DNA of 64,000 bases from Stenotrophomonas sp. UBA2302 (GTDB lineage Bacteria > Pseudomonadota > Gammaproteobacteria > Xanthomonadales > Xanthomonadaceae), in NCBI GenBank assembly GCA_002345545.1, contig DDVW01000064.1:44568-108567 (forward strand). The letters run 5' to 3'. A program made the position numbers and the translations under genes. Positions 51,071 through 58,892 of the stretch are shown here, one piece after another. Position 1 is the stretch's first letter; each line of letters starts with the position of its first letter. The notes beneath the pieces were generated by a model that did no database searches, was not told where the DNA came from, and was given only the letters and a program-made list of their open reading frames with translations.

Positions 51071-52353
51071 ACGCCGCTGTACTGGCCGTGCATGCGTACC
51101 GTCAGGTCGCCGTCGGCGATGGAGCGGAGCAGGCCGGACAGGTCTTCCAGACTGCTGTCGGAGGTCTGCATCAGGCGGTTGAGGTTGGCCACCATTTCCC
51201 TGAAGCCGAACTGGAAGCGGGTCTCGTCACCGCGGGCGCTGAAATCACCGTGTACCGCCGCCTGGGTCAGGCTGCTGATCTCCTCGCTGATCCGCAACAG
51301 GTTGGCCTTGACCTGGTCCATCGCATCGACCAGTTGTGCCTTCTCGCCGGGCATGCGCGGCATGTCCGCCTGCAGGTCGCCGATGGCGTAGTGCTGGACC
51401 AGATCGGCAACCGTGAGTGCGGTTTCGATATGGCTGTTCACCAGCGTGTTGAGGTCATGGACCATGGTGCCGTAATCACCCGGGAAGCGGCTTTCATCGA
51501 TACGGAAGCTGACCGTGCCCTCGTCATGGTGACGGGACATCTGCCGTTGCGCTTCAATCACCGCCTGCAGCTGGTCCTGCATCCGGCCCATGCTGCGCAT
51601 CAGCTGCCCGGACTCGTCGTTGGACTGGATGGTGATCGGGTTGTCGAGCTTGCCATCGGCGATCGCATCGGCAACGCGGCTGGCGCTGCGCAGTGGCGTG
51701 ACGATGGCGCGGGCGATGGACAGGCCCAGCAGGACGGAGATCACCACCAGCACCGTCATCACCACCAGCGTGGTGATCAGCGTGCTGCGGTAGGTGGCAC
51801 TGGTTGCGTCGATCTGCTTGTTGAGCTGGGCGACGTTGTAGTCGGACAGCTCTTTGGCGGCGTTGAAAAAGGCCTGCCGGGCGGGGGCCGAATCATTGTC
51901 GGAAATCGCCTCGGCGGCGATGTGGTCGCGCATGGCCAGCACGCTGGCGATGCGTTCATGCGCATCGAAGTAGTCGGTGCGCGAGGCGACCAGCCTCTTG
52001 TAGATGGCTGCCTCGGCGGCGGAACTTTCGCTGGGGATCGCGTCGTAGGCTGCTTCGGCGGCCTCCAGGGCTTTGCGTGCGCTGGCCAGTTGCTCGAGGT
52101 AACTGTCGGCTTCTTCGGGGGTATCGCGTGAAATCTGCGTCAGTTCCAGACGACGGAATTCGCCGAGCAGGGCGCGCATTTCACCCAGGTGTTCGACCGA
52201 AGGCATCCAGTTGTCGCGGATCACCTCCAGCTCATCGTTCAACGCGCTCAGGCGTGCCAGTGACAGCACGCCCAGGGCGATGGTCATGAGCGTTGTCACG
52301 GTAAAGGCCAACGCCAGCTTCCGGGCGATAGGCAGGTCAAGGAACCACTTCAT
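50107..52353 (-). CDS. Methyl-accepting chemotaxis protein with four-helix-bundle sensor
   Basis: 748 residues from the ATG at 52353 ([17 protein letters not shown]). Upstream in-frame sequence is Pro/Arg-rich and non-coding in appearance. First membrane segment at about 12-32, helical periplasmic bundle (4HB_MCP_1 type, about 35-185), second segment at about 190-212, HAMP, helical repeats and the signalling domain (about 455-695). Ends in GDWQEF, the CheR tether. It has its own promoter, since a terminator follows the upstream cheA2 unit. Confidence 0.94.
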   Translation of the reverse strand: MKWFLDLPIARKLALAFTVTTLMTIALGVLSLARLSALNDELEVIRDNWMPSVEHLGEMRALLGEFRRLELTQISRDTPEEADSYLEQLASARKALEAAEAAYDAIPSESSAAEAAIYKRLVASRTDYFDAHERIASVLAMRDHIAAEAISDNDSAPARQAFFNAAKELSDYNVAQLNKQIDATSATYRSTLITTLVVMTVLVVISVLLGLSIARAIVTPLRSASRVADAIADGKLDNPITIQSNDESGQLMRSMGRMQDQLQAVIEAQRQMSRHHDEGTVSFRIDESRFPGDYGTMVHDLNTLVNSHIETALTVADLVQHYAIGDLQADMPRMPGEKAQLVDAMDQVKANLLRISEEISSLTQAAVHGDFSARGDETRFQFGFREMVANLNRLMQTSDSSLEDLSGLLRSIADGDLTVRMHGQYSGVFARMRDDANTTVARLTDIVGGIQNAAASINLAASEIATGNQDLSQRTEQQAANLEETAASMEELTSTVRQNAEHARQANQLAIGAHSIASQGGDVATQMVNTMGAIEQSSKKIADIIAVIDGIAFQTNILALNAAVEAARAGEQGRGFAVVASEVRTLAQRSAAAAKEIKELIEDSVERVSEGSTLVNQAGTTMGEIVSSVQRVTHIMAEISAASQEQSAGIEQVNQTVMQMDETTQQNAALVEEATAAARAMEGQAHALGEAVALFRLQATQPAAPKTAPLPGRPLTAAVPVSKAAAPAARKPARFEPVTADAGDWQEF

Positions 52354-52426
52354 GGGAAATCTCGTGTCGGAACAGGGGGAGGGCATTGCCGCGTCTGGGC
52401 GGACAGTACCGGCAGTGCTGGTATCG

Positions 52427-52453
52427 ATAGCGGCCCCCGTCGCGCCGACTTGA
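52427..52453 (-). promoter_or_regulatory. Possible sigma-28 promoter for the 50107-52353 receptor
   Basis: Minus strand TCAA, 15 bases, GCCGCTAT: 3 of 4 and 6 of 8 matches, 74 bases before the ATG. The weakest of the -10 boxes in the set. The rest of the 349-base gap holds only the cheA2 terminator. Confidence 0.5.
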
Positions 52454-52641
52454 ATGGTTCCAGTGGCAACCACGGTTGAAATGTCTATGCAAAACAGCTG
52501 CTTGGAAGTATGGGGCGTGCCAGGTGCCTGCCGGGGCGGGCTGCGGCAGCGCCGCGGACGCACGAACAGGCAGGTCACTAGCGGGGTTGTGGTTCCGTTT
52601 GCGGCGAAGGAGCGCAGTACAGCAGCGCGCTGATGGAACAC

Positions 52642-52675
52642 AAAAAAGCCGCCCTGCTGCGGGGAGCGGGGCGGC
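52642..52675 (-). terminator. Terminator of the STAS-cheY-cheA2 unit
   Basis: A 7-bp GC stem (GCCGCCC/GGGCGGC) with a 14-base loop, followed on the minus strand by six T, 27 bases after the cheA2 stop. Confidence 0.85.
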
Positions 52676-52702
52676 CGGGAAAGGCAAAAGAGTGGTGGTG
52701 GT

Positions 52703-54667
52703 TCAGGCGGCCTGCGGCACCCGCAGCGATCGCACCAGTCCACCGATGTCGACGATCAGCGCGACGCGGCCGTCGCCGAGGATGGTGGCCCCGGAGACAC
52801 CGGCGATGCGGCGGTAGTTGTTTTCGATGTTCTTGACCACGACCTGCTGCTGGCCGAGCAGCTCGTCCACTTCCAGCGCGATCTTCTGGCCATCGCCCTC
52901 GACCACGACCACCAGCGGATCGTCATTGACCTGGCCGCCGTAGCCGTAGCTCTGGCTCAGCGACACGATCGGCAGGTATTCGCCACGCACGCGCAGCACG
53001 CGGCCTTCGCCGGCCATGGTGCGGATGTCCTCGGCCTGCGGCTGCAGCGCCTCCAGCACGTAGGCCAACGGCAGGATCAGGGTTTCACCAGCGACCGAAA
53101 CGGTCATGCCGTCGAGGATCGCCAGTGTCAGCGGCAGCCGGATCAGCACGCGGGTGCCGCTGCCGGTATGGCTTTCCAGCTGCACCTCGCCCCCCAGCGC
53201 CTGGATGTTGCGGCGGACCACGTCCATGCCGACACCGCGGCCGGACAGCTCGGTAACCGCATCGGCGGTGGAAAAGCCCGGCTGGAAGATCAGGTCCCAG
53301 ACCTGTGCATCGGTCGGGTTGTCGGGTACGTTCAGGCCGCGCTCGTGGGCTTTCTGCAGGATCTTGTCGCGGTTGAAGCCGCGTCCGTCGTCGCTGACCT
53401 CGATGACGATATGCCCGCCCTGGTGCGAGGCCGCCAGCGTGATGGAGCCGGTCTCTTCCTTGCCGGCGGCGCGGCGCACGTCCGGCATTTCCAGACCGTG
53501 GTCGATGGAGTTGCGTACCAGGTGCACCAGCGGATCGGCGATCTTCTCGATCAGGCCCTTGTCCAGCTCGGTGCCTTCGCCGATGGTGCGCAGCCGCACC
53601 TGCTTGCCCAGCCGCGATGACAGATCGCGCACCAGCCGCGGGAAGCGGCGGAACACCGCGTCCACCGGCAGCATGCGCACGCTGATGACCGCTTCCTGCA
53701 GGTCGCGGGTATTGCGCTCGAGCAGGTCTAGGCCGGCCAAGAGCTGTTCGGCATGGGTCGGCTCAAGCGCGCCAGACACCTGCTTGAGCATGGCCTGGGT
53801 GATGACCAGTTCGCCGACCAGGTTGATCAGCGCATCGACCTTGTCGACGCTGACGCGGATCGAGCTTTCGGCTTCGTGGCCGGTGCCGGCAGGCGTGGCG
53901 GCCGCCGGTGCAGGCGCAGCCGCCGCGGTGACGGCCGGCGTGGGCGTGGGCGCGGCCAGGCTTGGTGGTGCGGCCGGGCGGATGTCCAGTTCGCAATCGT
54001 CGACCACCCAGGCGAAGGTGTCCTCGATCTTGCTGCGCGGCACCTTGCCGGTCAGGCCCAGGTCCCAGGCCAGATAGGCCTCAAGCGGATCGAGCTGGCT
54101 GAAGCCGGGCAGCCGCTGCGCGCGCGCGGCCACTTCCAGCGGGCCGAGGGTTTCCAGCTCGCGGATGATGCGCAGCGGGTCATTGCCGCTCATGAACAGC
54201 GACGGCGATGGCGCAAAACCGATCTGCCAGCCGTCCGGCGTTTCGTCTTCGACCTTGGCGGCGGTGGCCGGTGTGGTCTGGCCGGAGAGCACCGCCTCCA
54301 GGCGCGCAGTCACCGCCTGTACCGCCTGCGGATCGGCGGGCTGGCCGTGTTCCACTTCGCGCAGCAGCGCCCGCAACACGTCCACCGAGGACAGCATCGC
54401 GTCGACGGCGGCCGGTTCCAGTGCCCGCTTGCCGGCCCGCAGCTCGTCCAGCAGCGTTTCCAGCACGTGGGTGAGGTCGGCGATGGTATTGAAACCGAAG
54501 GTGCCGGCGCCGCCCTTGATCGAGTGGGCGGCGCGGAATACCGAGTTGATGATCTCCGGATCCAGCTGCCCGCCTTCCAGAGCCAGCAGGCCGGTTTCCA
54601 TCGCGTCCAGGCCTTCGCGGCTTTCTTCGAAGAAGGTGGCGTGGAAACGTTGCAGGTCCATGCTCAT
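52703..54667 (-). CDS. cheA: Chemotaxis histidine kinase CheA, second copy (with P2-like domain)
   Basis: 654 residues. The HPt domain (about 1-105) has phospho-acceptor H48 ([14 protein letters not shown]). A P2-like CheY-binding domain lies at about 145-235 ([28 protein letters not shown]). After an Ala/Pro linker come the dimerisation domain ([20 protein letters not shown]), the HATPase ([28 protein letters not shown]) and a CheW-like domain (about 530-645). All kinase motifs are intact. It forms an operon with the STAS protein and cheY2, separate from the other cheA in the flagellar operon; its receptors are probably the tandem set just downstream. Confidence 0.95.
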   Translation of the reverse strand: MSMDLQRFHATFFEESREGLDAMETGLLALEGGQLDPEIINSVFRAAHSIKGGAGTFGFNTIADLTHVLETLLDELRAGKRALEPAAVDAMLSSVDVLRALLREVEHGQPADPQAVQAVTARLEAVLSGQTTPATAAKVEDETPDGWQIGFAPSPSLFMSGNDPLRIIRELETLGPLEVAARAQRLPGFSQLDPLEAYLAWDLGLTGKVPRSKIEDTFAWVVDDCELDIRPAAPPSLAAPTPTPAVTAAAAPAPAAATPAGTGHEAESSIRVSVDKVDALINLVGELVITQAMLKQVSGALEPTHAEQLLAGLDLLERNTRDLQEAVISVRMLPVDAVFRRFPRLVRDLSSRLGKQVRLRTIGEGTELDKGLIEKIADPLVHLVRNSIDHGLEMPDVRRAAGKEETGSITLAASHQGGHIVIEVSDDGRGFNRDKILQKAHERGLNVPDNPTDAQVWDLIFQPGFSTADAVTELSGRGVGMDVVRRNIQALGGEVQLESHTGSGTRVLIRLPLTLAILDGMTVSVAGETLILPLAYVLEALQPQAEDIRTMAGEGRVLRVRGEYLPIVSLSQSYGYGGQVNDDPLVVVVEGDGQKIALEVDELLGQQQVVVKNIENNYRRIAGVSGATILGDGRVALIVDIGGLVRSLRVPQAA

Positions 54668-54702
54668 CGGCTAGGTTCCGTGGTGGGGGCGGGTGGGGGC
54701 GA

Positions 54703-55068
54703 TCAGCCCAGGACTTTCTGGACGGTGGCGACAAGCTGCTCCGGGTTGAACGGCTTGACCAGCCAGCCGGTGGCACCGGCGGCCTTGCCTTCGGACTTCT
54801 TGTCGGCGGCCGACTCTGTGGTCAGCATCAGCATCGGCGTGAACTTGTAATCCGGAAGCTGGCGCAGTTCGCGGATCAGCGAGATGCCATCCATGTTGGG
54901 CATGTTGACGTCGGTGACCACCGCGTTGAAACGCTGGCCTTTGGCGGTGCCCAGGGCGACGGCGCCATCTTCGGCTTCTTCAACGGAATAACCGGCCGAG
55001 GTGAGGGCGAAAGAGACCATCTGGCGCATCGACGCCGAATCGTCCACCACCAGGATACGTGCGCTCAT
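54703..55068 (-). CDS. cheY: Chemotaxis response regulator CheY (second copy)
   Basis: 121 residues, a lone receiver domain. Key residues are DD at 9-10, the phospho-acceptor in VVTDVNMPNMDG (about D54), T in LTTES (about 84) and K in LVKPFN (about 106). It starts within the stop of the STAS gene (ATGA overlap) and is followed by cheA2 after 35 bases, so it is the likely phosphoryl acceptor of CheA2. Whether it binds the motor or serves as a phosphate sink cannot be told from sequence. Confidence 0.94.
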   Translation of the reverse strand: MSARILVVDDSASMRQMVSFALTSAGYSVEEAEDGAVALGTAKGQRFNAVVTDVNMPNMDGISLIRELRQLPDYKFTPMLMLTTESAADKKSEGKAAGATGWLVKPFNPEQLVATVQKVLG

Positions 55069-55376
55069 GCGGCGTTCTCCACAGATTTCAATGTGTCGGG
55101 GGAAGGCTCCAGGACAAAGGCCTGGAGGACGCCAAGCAGGCGCAGGGCGTCGAGGAAGGTAGCGGTAGCGTTGTTGAAGACGGTGCGGTGGCCGCCCTGC
55201 TGGCGCGCCAGCACGAAGGCGTACAGCACCTGCACGGCGGCGGTGTGGATACGGCCCACTTCACTGGCATCCACCTGCAGGTCGCCAGGCTGGTCCAGGT
55301 AAGGGGCCAGCTGTTGTTTCAGGTCGCTGCTGGTCTCGATGCCGAGATCCTGCGCCAATGCCACTGTGCTCATCAT
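55065..55376 (-). CDS. STAS-domain protein in chemotaxis operon
   Basis: 103 residues, one STAS (anti-sigma-factor antagonist-like) domain (LGIETSSDLKQQLAPYLDQPGDLQVDASEVGRI-type strands, then HTAAVQVLYAFVLARQQGG). The position usually phosphorylated in SpoIIAA-like proteins appears as Thr in IHTAAVQ. First gene of the STAS-cheY-cheA2 unit behind a sigma-28 promoter. STAS proteins recur in chemotaxis clusters of this kind, but the partner here is unknown. The stop overlaps cheY. Confidence 0.85.
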   Translation of the reverse strand: MMSTVALAQDLGIETSSDLKQQLAPYLDQPGDLQVDASEVGRIHTAAVQVLYAFVLARQQGGHRTVFNNATATFLDALRLLGVLQAFVLEPSPDTLKSVENAA

Positions 55377-55403
55377 TGCTCCGGACGAACGGTACTAGGG
55401 CAG

Positions 55404-55430
55404 TTAACGGCCGCCGCGCGGTGGACTTTA
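55404..55430 (-). promoter_or_regulatory. Sigma-28 promoter for STAS-cheY-cheA2
   Basis: Minus strand TAAA, 15 bases, GCCGTTAA: perfect -35 and 7 of 8 in the -10, 28 bases before the STAS ATG. Confidence 0.78.
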
Positions 55431-55534
55431 GGGGAACGGGAAACGAATCGAGAGAAGCGGATGCAGGGGAGCGGCAAACGGGCAGGGACGCACCCCGCGC
55501 GTTCTGATTCCTCATTCCCCATCACTCGTTCCCC
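55431..55534. repeat. Intergenic inverted-repeat element after parP
   Basis: The ends are complementary (GGGGAACG at 55431-55438 and CGTTCCCC at 55527-55534). The right part holds reiterated ATTCC(C/T)CAT-like units. This resembles the short TTCCCCATTCCCC-type intergenic repeats common in Xanthomonas and Stenotrophomonas genomes. It may end the flagellar/che operon. Confidence 0.45.
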
Positions 55535-55537
55535 GCC

Positions 55538-56365
55538 TCACTGCAACAGCTGCGAGGCATCCAGCAGGATCATCGGCTGCGGGCCGACGCGGGCGACACC
55601 ACGGAACAGGGCGTTGGAAATCTGGCAGATACGCGCGGTATCGGGCGGTTCGATCTGCGAATCGGTGAGGTTGGCGACATCCTCGACCGCGGAAACGCGC
55701 AGCCCCAGGGTTTCACCGTTCTCCTCCAGCACCACGATGCGGGTCTGGCTGTCCTCGACGATCGGGGCGAAGCCCAGATGCAGACCGAGATCGATGACCG
55801 GTACCACCTGGCCGCGCAGGTTCATGATGCCGAGCATCGAGGCGGCGGTACCGCGCAGCCCGAGCAGCGGCACCGGCAGCACCACTTCCTGCACCTTCAG
55901 CAGCTCCAGCGCGTAGACCTGCGCGCCACAGCGCAGCCGCAACCAGCGCGAGGTCCGGTCGCTGGCACGTTGCTGGCGTGGCGGCTGCGGTTCGCGTGCC
56001 TGTGCCTGCAGGGCCGCCCAGGCATTGCCTGCGCTGGGGGCTGGTTGTGGAGCAGGGGCGCGGGTGGACGGGGGCGGTACTGGAGCCGCAGATGCAGCGG
56101 GCCTGGGAGCCGGGACAGTTGCCGGAACTGCTGCCGGTGAAACCTCCGCTGCCACCGGTGCCGCTGCGGCGACAGGTGCCGGGCACGCTGCTGGAGCCGG
56201 CTCCGGCACGGGCTCCGGTTCTGTGGCGGCTGCGCTTTCGGCCACGGGTGCCGGCAGGTCGACGACCGCATCAGCGGCAGGCTCCGCTGCCACGGTGGAT
56301 GTGGCCGGTTGTGCGCTTTGCAGTAGCTCGCCCAGATAGTCGTCCAGTACGTCGGTGCCGCTCAT
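55538..56365 (-). CDS. parP: CheW-domain protein ParP-like (polar chemotaxis array adaptor)
   Basis: 275 residues from the ATG at 56365. A short N-terminal segment (SGTDVLDDYLGELLQ) is followed by a Pro/Ala-rich linker (about 20-130) and a C-terminal CheW-like domain (about 140-275; WLRLRCGAQVYALELLKVQEVVLP, MLGIMNLRGQVVPVIDLGLHL). This arrangement and its place directly after the ParA-like gene match ParP of Vibrio and the PA1463 neighbour in Pseudomonas. There it links CheA and receptors to ParC at the pole. Overlaps parC by four bases. The role is transferred from those systems. Confidence 0.85.
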   Translation of the reverse strand: MSGTDVLDDYLGELLQSAQPATSTVAAEPAADAVVDLPAPVAESAAATEPEPVPEPAPAACPAPVAAAAPVAAEVSPAAVPATVPAPRPAASAAPVPPPSTRAPAPQPAPSAGNAWAALQAQAREPQPPRQQRASDRTSRWLRLRCGAQVYALELLKVQEVVLPVPLLGLRGTAASMLGIMNLRGQVVPVIDLGLHLGFAPIVEDSQTRIVVLEENGETLGLRVSAVEDVANLTDSQIEPPDTARICQISNALFRGVARVGPQPMILLDASQLLQ

Positions 56366-57144
56366 GCCGCACGCTCCAGGGCACGGGCATCGCTGGCGCG
56401 CAACCATTCCAGTGCACGGCGATAGGCCGACAGGGCGCGGCCGGGATAGGCGTCGCTGGTGACCGGCACGGTCAGCGCGGCCGGGTTGGAAATGCTGGTG
56501 TCGACCGGAATAGCGTCTTCCCATACGCGTTCACCGTGACGATCCTGCATCTGCCTGAGGGTCTCGTTGCCGGTGCGGGTACGGCGGTCGAACAGCGTCG
56601 GCAGGATCGAGATCGGCAGCGGCCGGCCGCGTGAACGCTCGACCATCTCTCCGGTACGCACCATGCCATCGAGCCCATGCAGCGCCAGGGGTTCGGCCTG
56701 GGTGGGGATGATCAGGCGGTCGGCGGCGGCCAGCGCGTTGATCATCAAAAGGCCCAGCGTCGGCGCGCAATCGAGCAGGATGTAGTCGTGTTGCTGGCCA
56801 TGGCGGGCGAATGCCTGCTGCAGGGCAAGTCCCAGCCCCGGCTGGTTGGCGCTGCGGCGTTCCAGCGTGGCCAGCGCCGCCTGCGCGCACAGGAAATCCA
56901 GGCCGGGAATCCGGCTGCACTGGCTGACCGTGCCGATGTCGGCCGGTGGCGTGGCGAACAGCTCCAGCACGCCCGCAGGCGGCGGATCGAACGGCACGCC
57001 GAAGGCGCGGGTCATCGACGCGTGCGGGTCCAGGTCGATCAACAGCACCGTGTGGCCGAGCGCGGCCAGGCCGCGTCCCAGCGCCAGCGTGGTGGTGGTC
57101 TTGCCTACACCACCTTTCTGGTTGGCAACGGCCCAGATACGCAT
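56362..57144 (-). CDS. parC: ParA-like ATPase of the chemotaxis operon (ParC)
   Basis: 260 residues from the ATG at 57144 (a GTG one codon upstream is possible). A deviant Walker A (NQKGGVGKTTTTLALG, about 8-23), LLIDLDPHAS and YILLDCAPTLGLL identify a ParA/MinD-type ATPase. There is no ParB nearby and it is embedded between motD and parP, so it is the chemotaxis-array positioning ParC rather than a chromosome-partition protein. It overlaps the end of motD by one base and parP by four. Confidence 0.9.
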   Translation of the reverse strand: MRIWAVANQKGGVGKTTTTLALGRGLAALGHTVLLIDLDPHASMTRAFGVPFDPPPAGVLELFATPPADIGTVSQCSRIPGLDFLCAQAALATLERRSANQPGLGLALQQAFARHGQQHDYILLDCAPTLGLLMINALAAADRLIIPTQAEPLALHGLDGMVRTGEMVERSRGRPLPISILPTLFDRRTRTGNETLRQMQDRHGERVWEDAIPVDTSISNPAALTVPVTSDAYPGRALSAYRRALEWLRASDARALERAA

Positions 57145-58103
57145 CACTGCACTCCTTCAATAACATCGGCCATGACCGGGCGGGCGGTCTGTAGCGGGGG
57201 AACCAGGTTTTCACCGGCGCCATCGTCGATATCCGCTTCGGCGGCGGCCGTGGTGATGCCTTCGGACAGCGCGTCCACGCTGGCGGCCGAATCGGCCAGG
57301 ATGATCACCATCACCCGGCGGTTGCGGTTGCGGCCTTCCGGCAGCGCATTGCTGTCGCGCGGACGGAATTGTCCGTAGCCGACCATCGCCAGCCGCTCCG
57401 GTTGCACGCCGTGGTCGGCGAACAGGTGCACCACGCTGGCGGCGCGGGCGGCGGACAGCTCCCAGTTGGAGGGGAATTGCGCGGTGGCGATCGGCAGGTT
57501 GTCGGTATGGCCTTCCACGCGCACGCCGTTGGGTGCGGCCAGCAGCACATCGGCCAGTTTGCCCAGGGTATCGCGGGCGTCATGGCCCAGCGCCGCCGAG
57601 CCGGTGCCAAACAGGATGTCGCTGTTGATCTCCACTTCGATCCACAGTTCGGTGCGGCGCACGGTGATCACGCCCTGCTTCAGCAGCGGCGCCAGCGCGC
57701 TGCTGAGCTGGTCGGCGATACGGCCCAGCTGGCGCTCGGCACGCTGAAGCTGCGCCTGGTCGCGCATCGACACCGGCATGCGCATCTGCGAGGCCATCGC
57801 CGGCAAGCGGGTGGGGTCGTTCATCGGGCCACCGGCCATGCTTGGCGAGCGGATCACCGTCGGGGTGTCATGGCCGCCGCCCTGGATCTGCATGTTGCCC
57901 ACCTGCACCTGGCTGACGGCACGCGGCGCCCCCCCGAAAGCGGTGGTCAGTGCGTCGGCCATCACACGGTACTTGCCCTCGTTGACCGAGGAGATGGCAT
58001 ACATCACCACGAAAAACGCCAGCAGCAAGGTCATCAGGTCGGCATAGGGAATCGCCCAGGCCTCATGGTTGCCGTGCTCTTCCTGGGGTTTGCGACGGGC
58101 CAT
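57144..58103 (-). CDS. motD: Flagellar stator protein MotD (MotB family)
   Basis: 319 residues. One membrane segment at about 18-40 (AIPYADLMTLLLAFFVVMYAISS) contains the ion-conducting Asp (YAD). A linker and plug region follow, then an OmpA-type peptidoglycan-binding domain (about 160-290; VEGHTDNLPIA, ANWELSAARA-like SNWELSAARAASVV). It forms the stator with MotC, encoded three bases upstream in the transcript. The C-terminal 30 residues are acidic and Ala-rich. Confidence 0.94.
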   Translation of the reverse strand: MARRKPQEEHGNHEAWAIPYADLMTLLLAFFVVMYAISSVNEGKYRVMADALTTAFGGAPRAVSQVQVGNMQIQGGGHDTPTVIRSPSMAGGPMNDPTRLPAMASQMRMPVSMRDQAQLQRAERQLGRIADQLSSALAPLLKQGVITVRRTELWIEVEINSDILFGTGSAALGHDARDTLGKLADVLLAAPNGVRVEGHTDNLPIATAQFPSNWELSAARAASVVHLFADHGVQPERLAMVGYGQFRPRDSNALPEGRNRNRRVMVIILADSAASVDALSEGITTAAAEADIDDGAGENLVPPLQTARPVMADVIEGVQ

Positions 58104-58106
58104 GGC

Positions 58107-58847
58107 TCAGCTCACAAAGCCGGCCAGGCTGGTTTCGATATTGCGCGGGTTCTCGCCCTGGGCAATGGCGATCAGGCCTTCGATGACCATCTCGCGCTCG
58201 CGGCTGTTGTGCGCGATGACGTTCTTGAGCTTGGCGGCGATCGGCAGGAACAGCAGGTTGGCCGAGGCGATACCGTAGATGGTGGCGGTGAACGCGGCGG
58301 CGATGCCATGGCCGAGCATGCTCGGATCGGCCAGGTTCTTCATCACCGCGATCAGCCCCAGCACCGCGCCGATGATGCCCAGCGTCGGTGCATAGATGCC
58401 CATGCCCTCGAACACCTTGGTGGCGGCCAGATCATGGTGCTCCTGGCTGCCCAGTTCGATTTCCAGCATGTGGCGGATGGTTTCCGGCTCCACGCCGTCG
58501 ACCACCAGCTGCAGGCCCTTGCGCACGAACGGGTCGTCCTGCAGTTCCACCTGCGACTCCAGCCCCAGCAGGCCCTGGCGACGGGCGATATTGCTCCAGT
58601 CCACGATCTGCTGGATCAGCGCCGGGCGGTCGCTTTCCGGCGGGAACACCACCCAGCGCACGATCTTGAAGGCATGTTTGAAAATTGCCGGCGAGGTGTG
58701 CAACAGGATCGCCGCCGTGGTGCCGACGATCACGATCACGAACGCCGCCGGCGACCATAGCGACGACAGCCCGGCGCCTTTCAGAATGCTGCCGCCCACC
58801 AGCGAGGCCAGGGCGAGAAAGAGTCCGATGATGCTGAGTCTGTCCAT
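58107..58847 (-). CDS. motC: Flagellar stator protein MotC (MotA family)
   Basis: 246 residues with four membrane segments (about 5-22, 30-50, 145-170, 180-200). The cytoplasmic loop and the TIYGIASANLLFLPIAAKL segment are typical of the family. Its partner MotD follows after three bases. The pair MotC/MotD downstream of cheA is the Pseudomonas/Xanthomonas arrangement, usually a second stator beside MotA/MotB encoded elsewhere. Confidence 0.94.
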   Translation of the reverse strand: MDRLSIIGLFLALASLVGGSILKGAGLSSLWSPAAFVIVIVGTTAAILLHTSPAIFKHAFKIVRWVVFPPESDRPALIQQIVDWSNIARRQGLLGLESQVELQDDPFVRKGLQLVVDGVEPETIRHMLEIELGSQEHHDLAATKVFEGMGIYAPTLGIIGAVLGLIAVMKNLADPSMLGHGIAAAFTATIYGIASANLLFLPIAAKLKNVIAHNSREREMVIEGLIAIAQGENPRNIETSLAGFVS

Positions 58848-58892
58848 TTATAAGGTATCGGCTTGGAGTGGGGCTACTTGAACGGAAGCGCG

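Noticed and set aside
56362..57144. Plasmid or chromosome partition ParA, which might mark a mobile element.
   Set aside because: No ParB, no centromere-like repeats, and it is tightly overlapped by motD and parP in a conserved flagellar operon.
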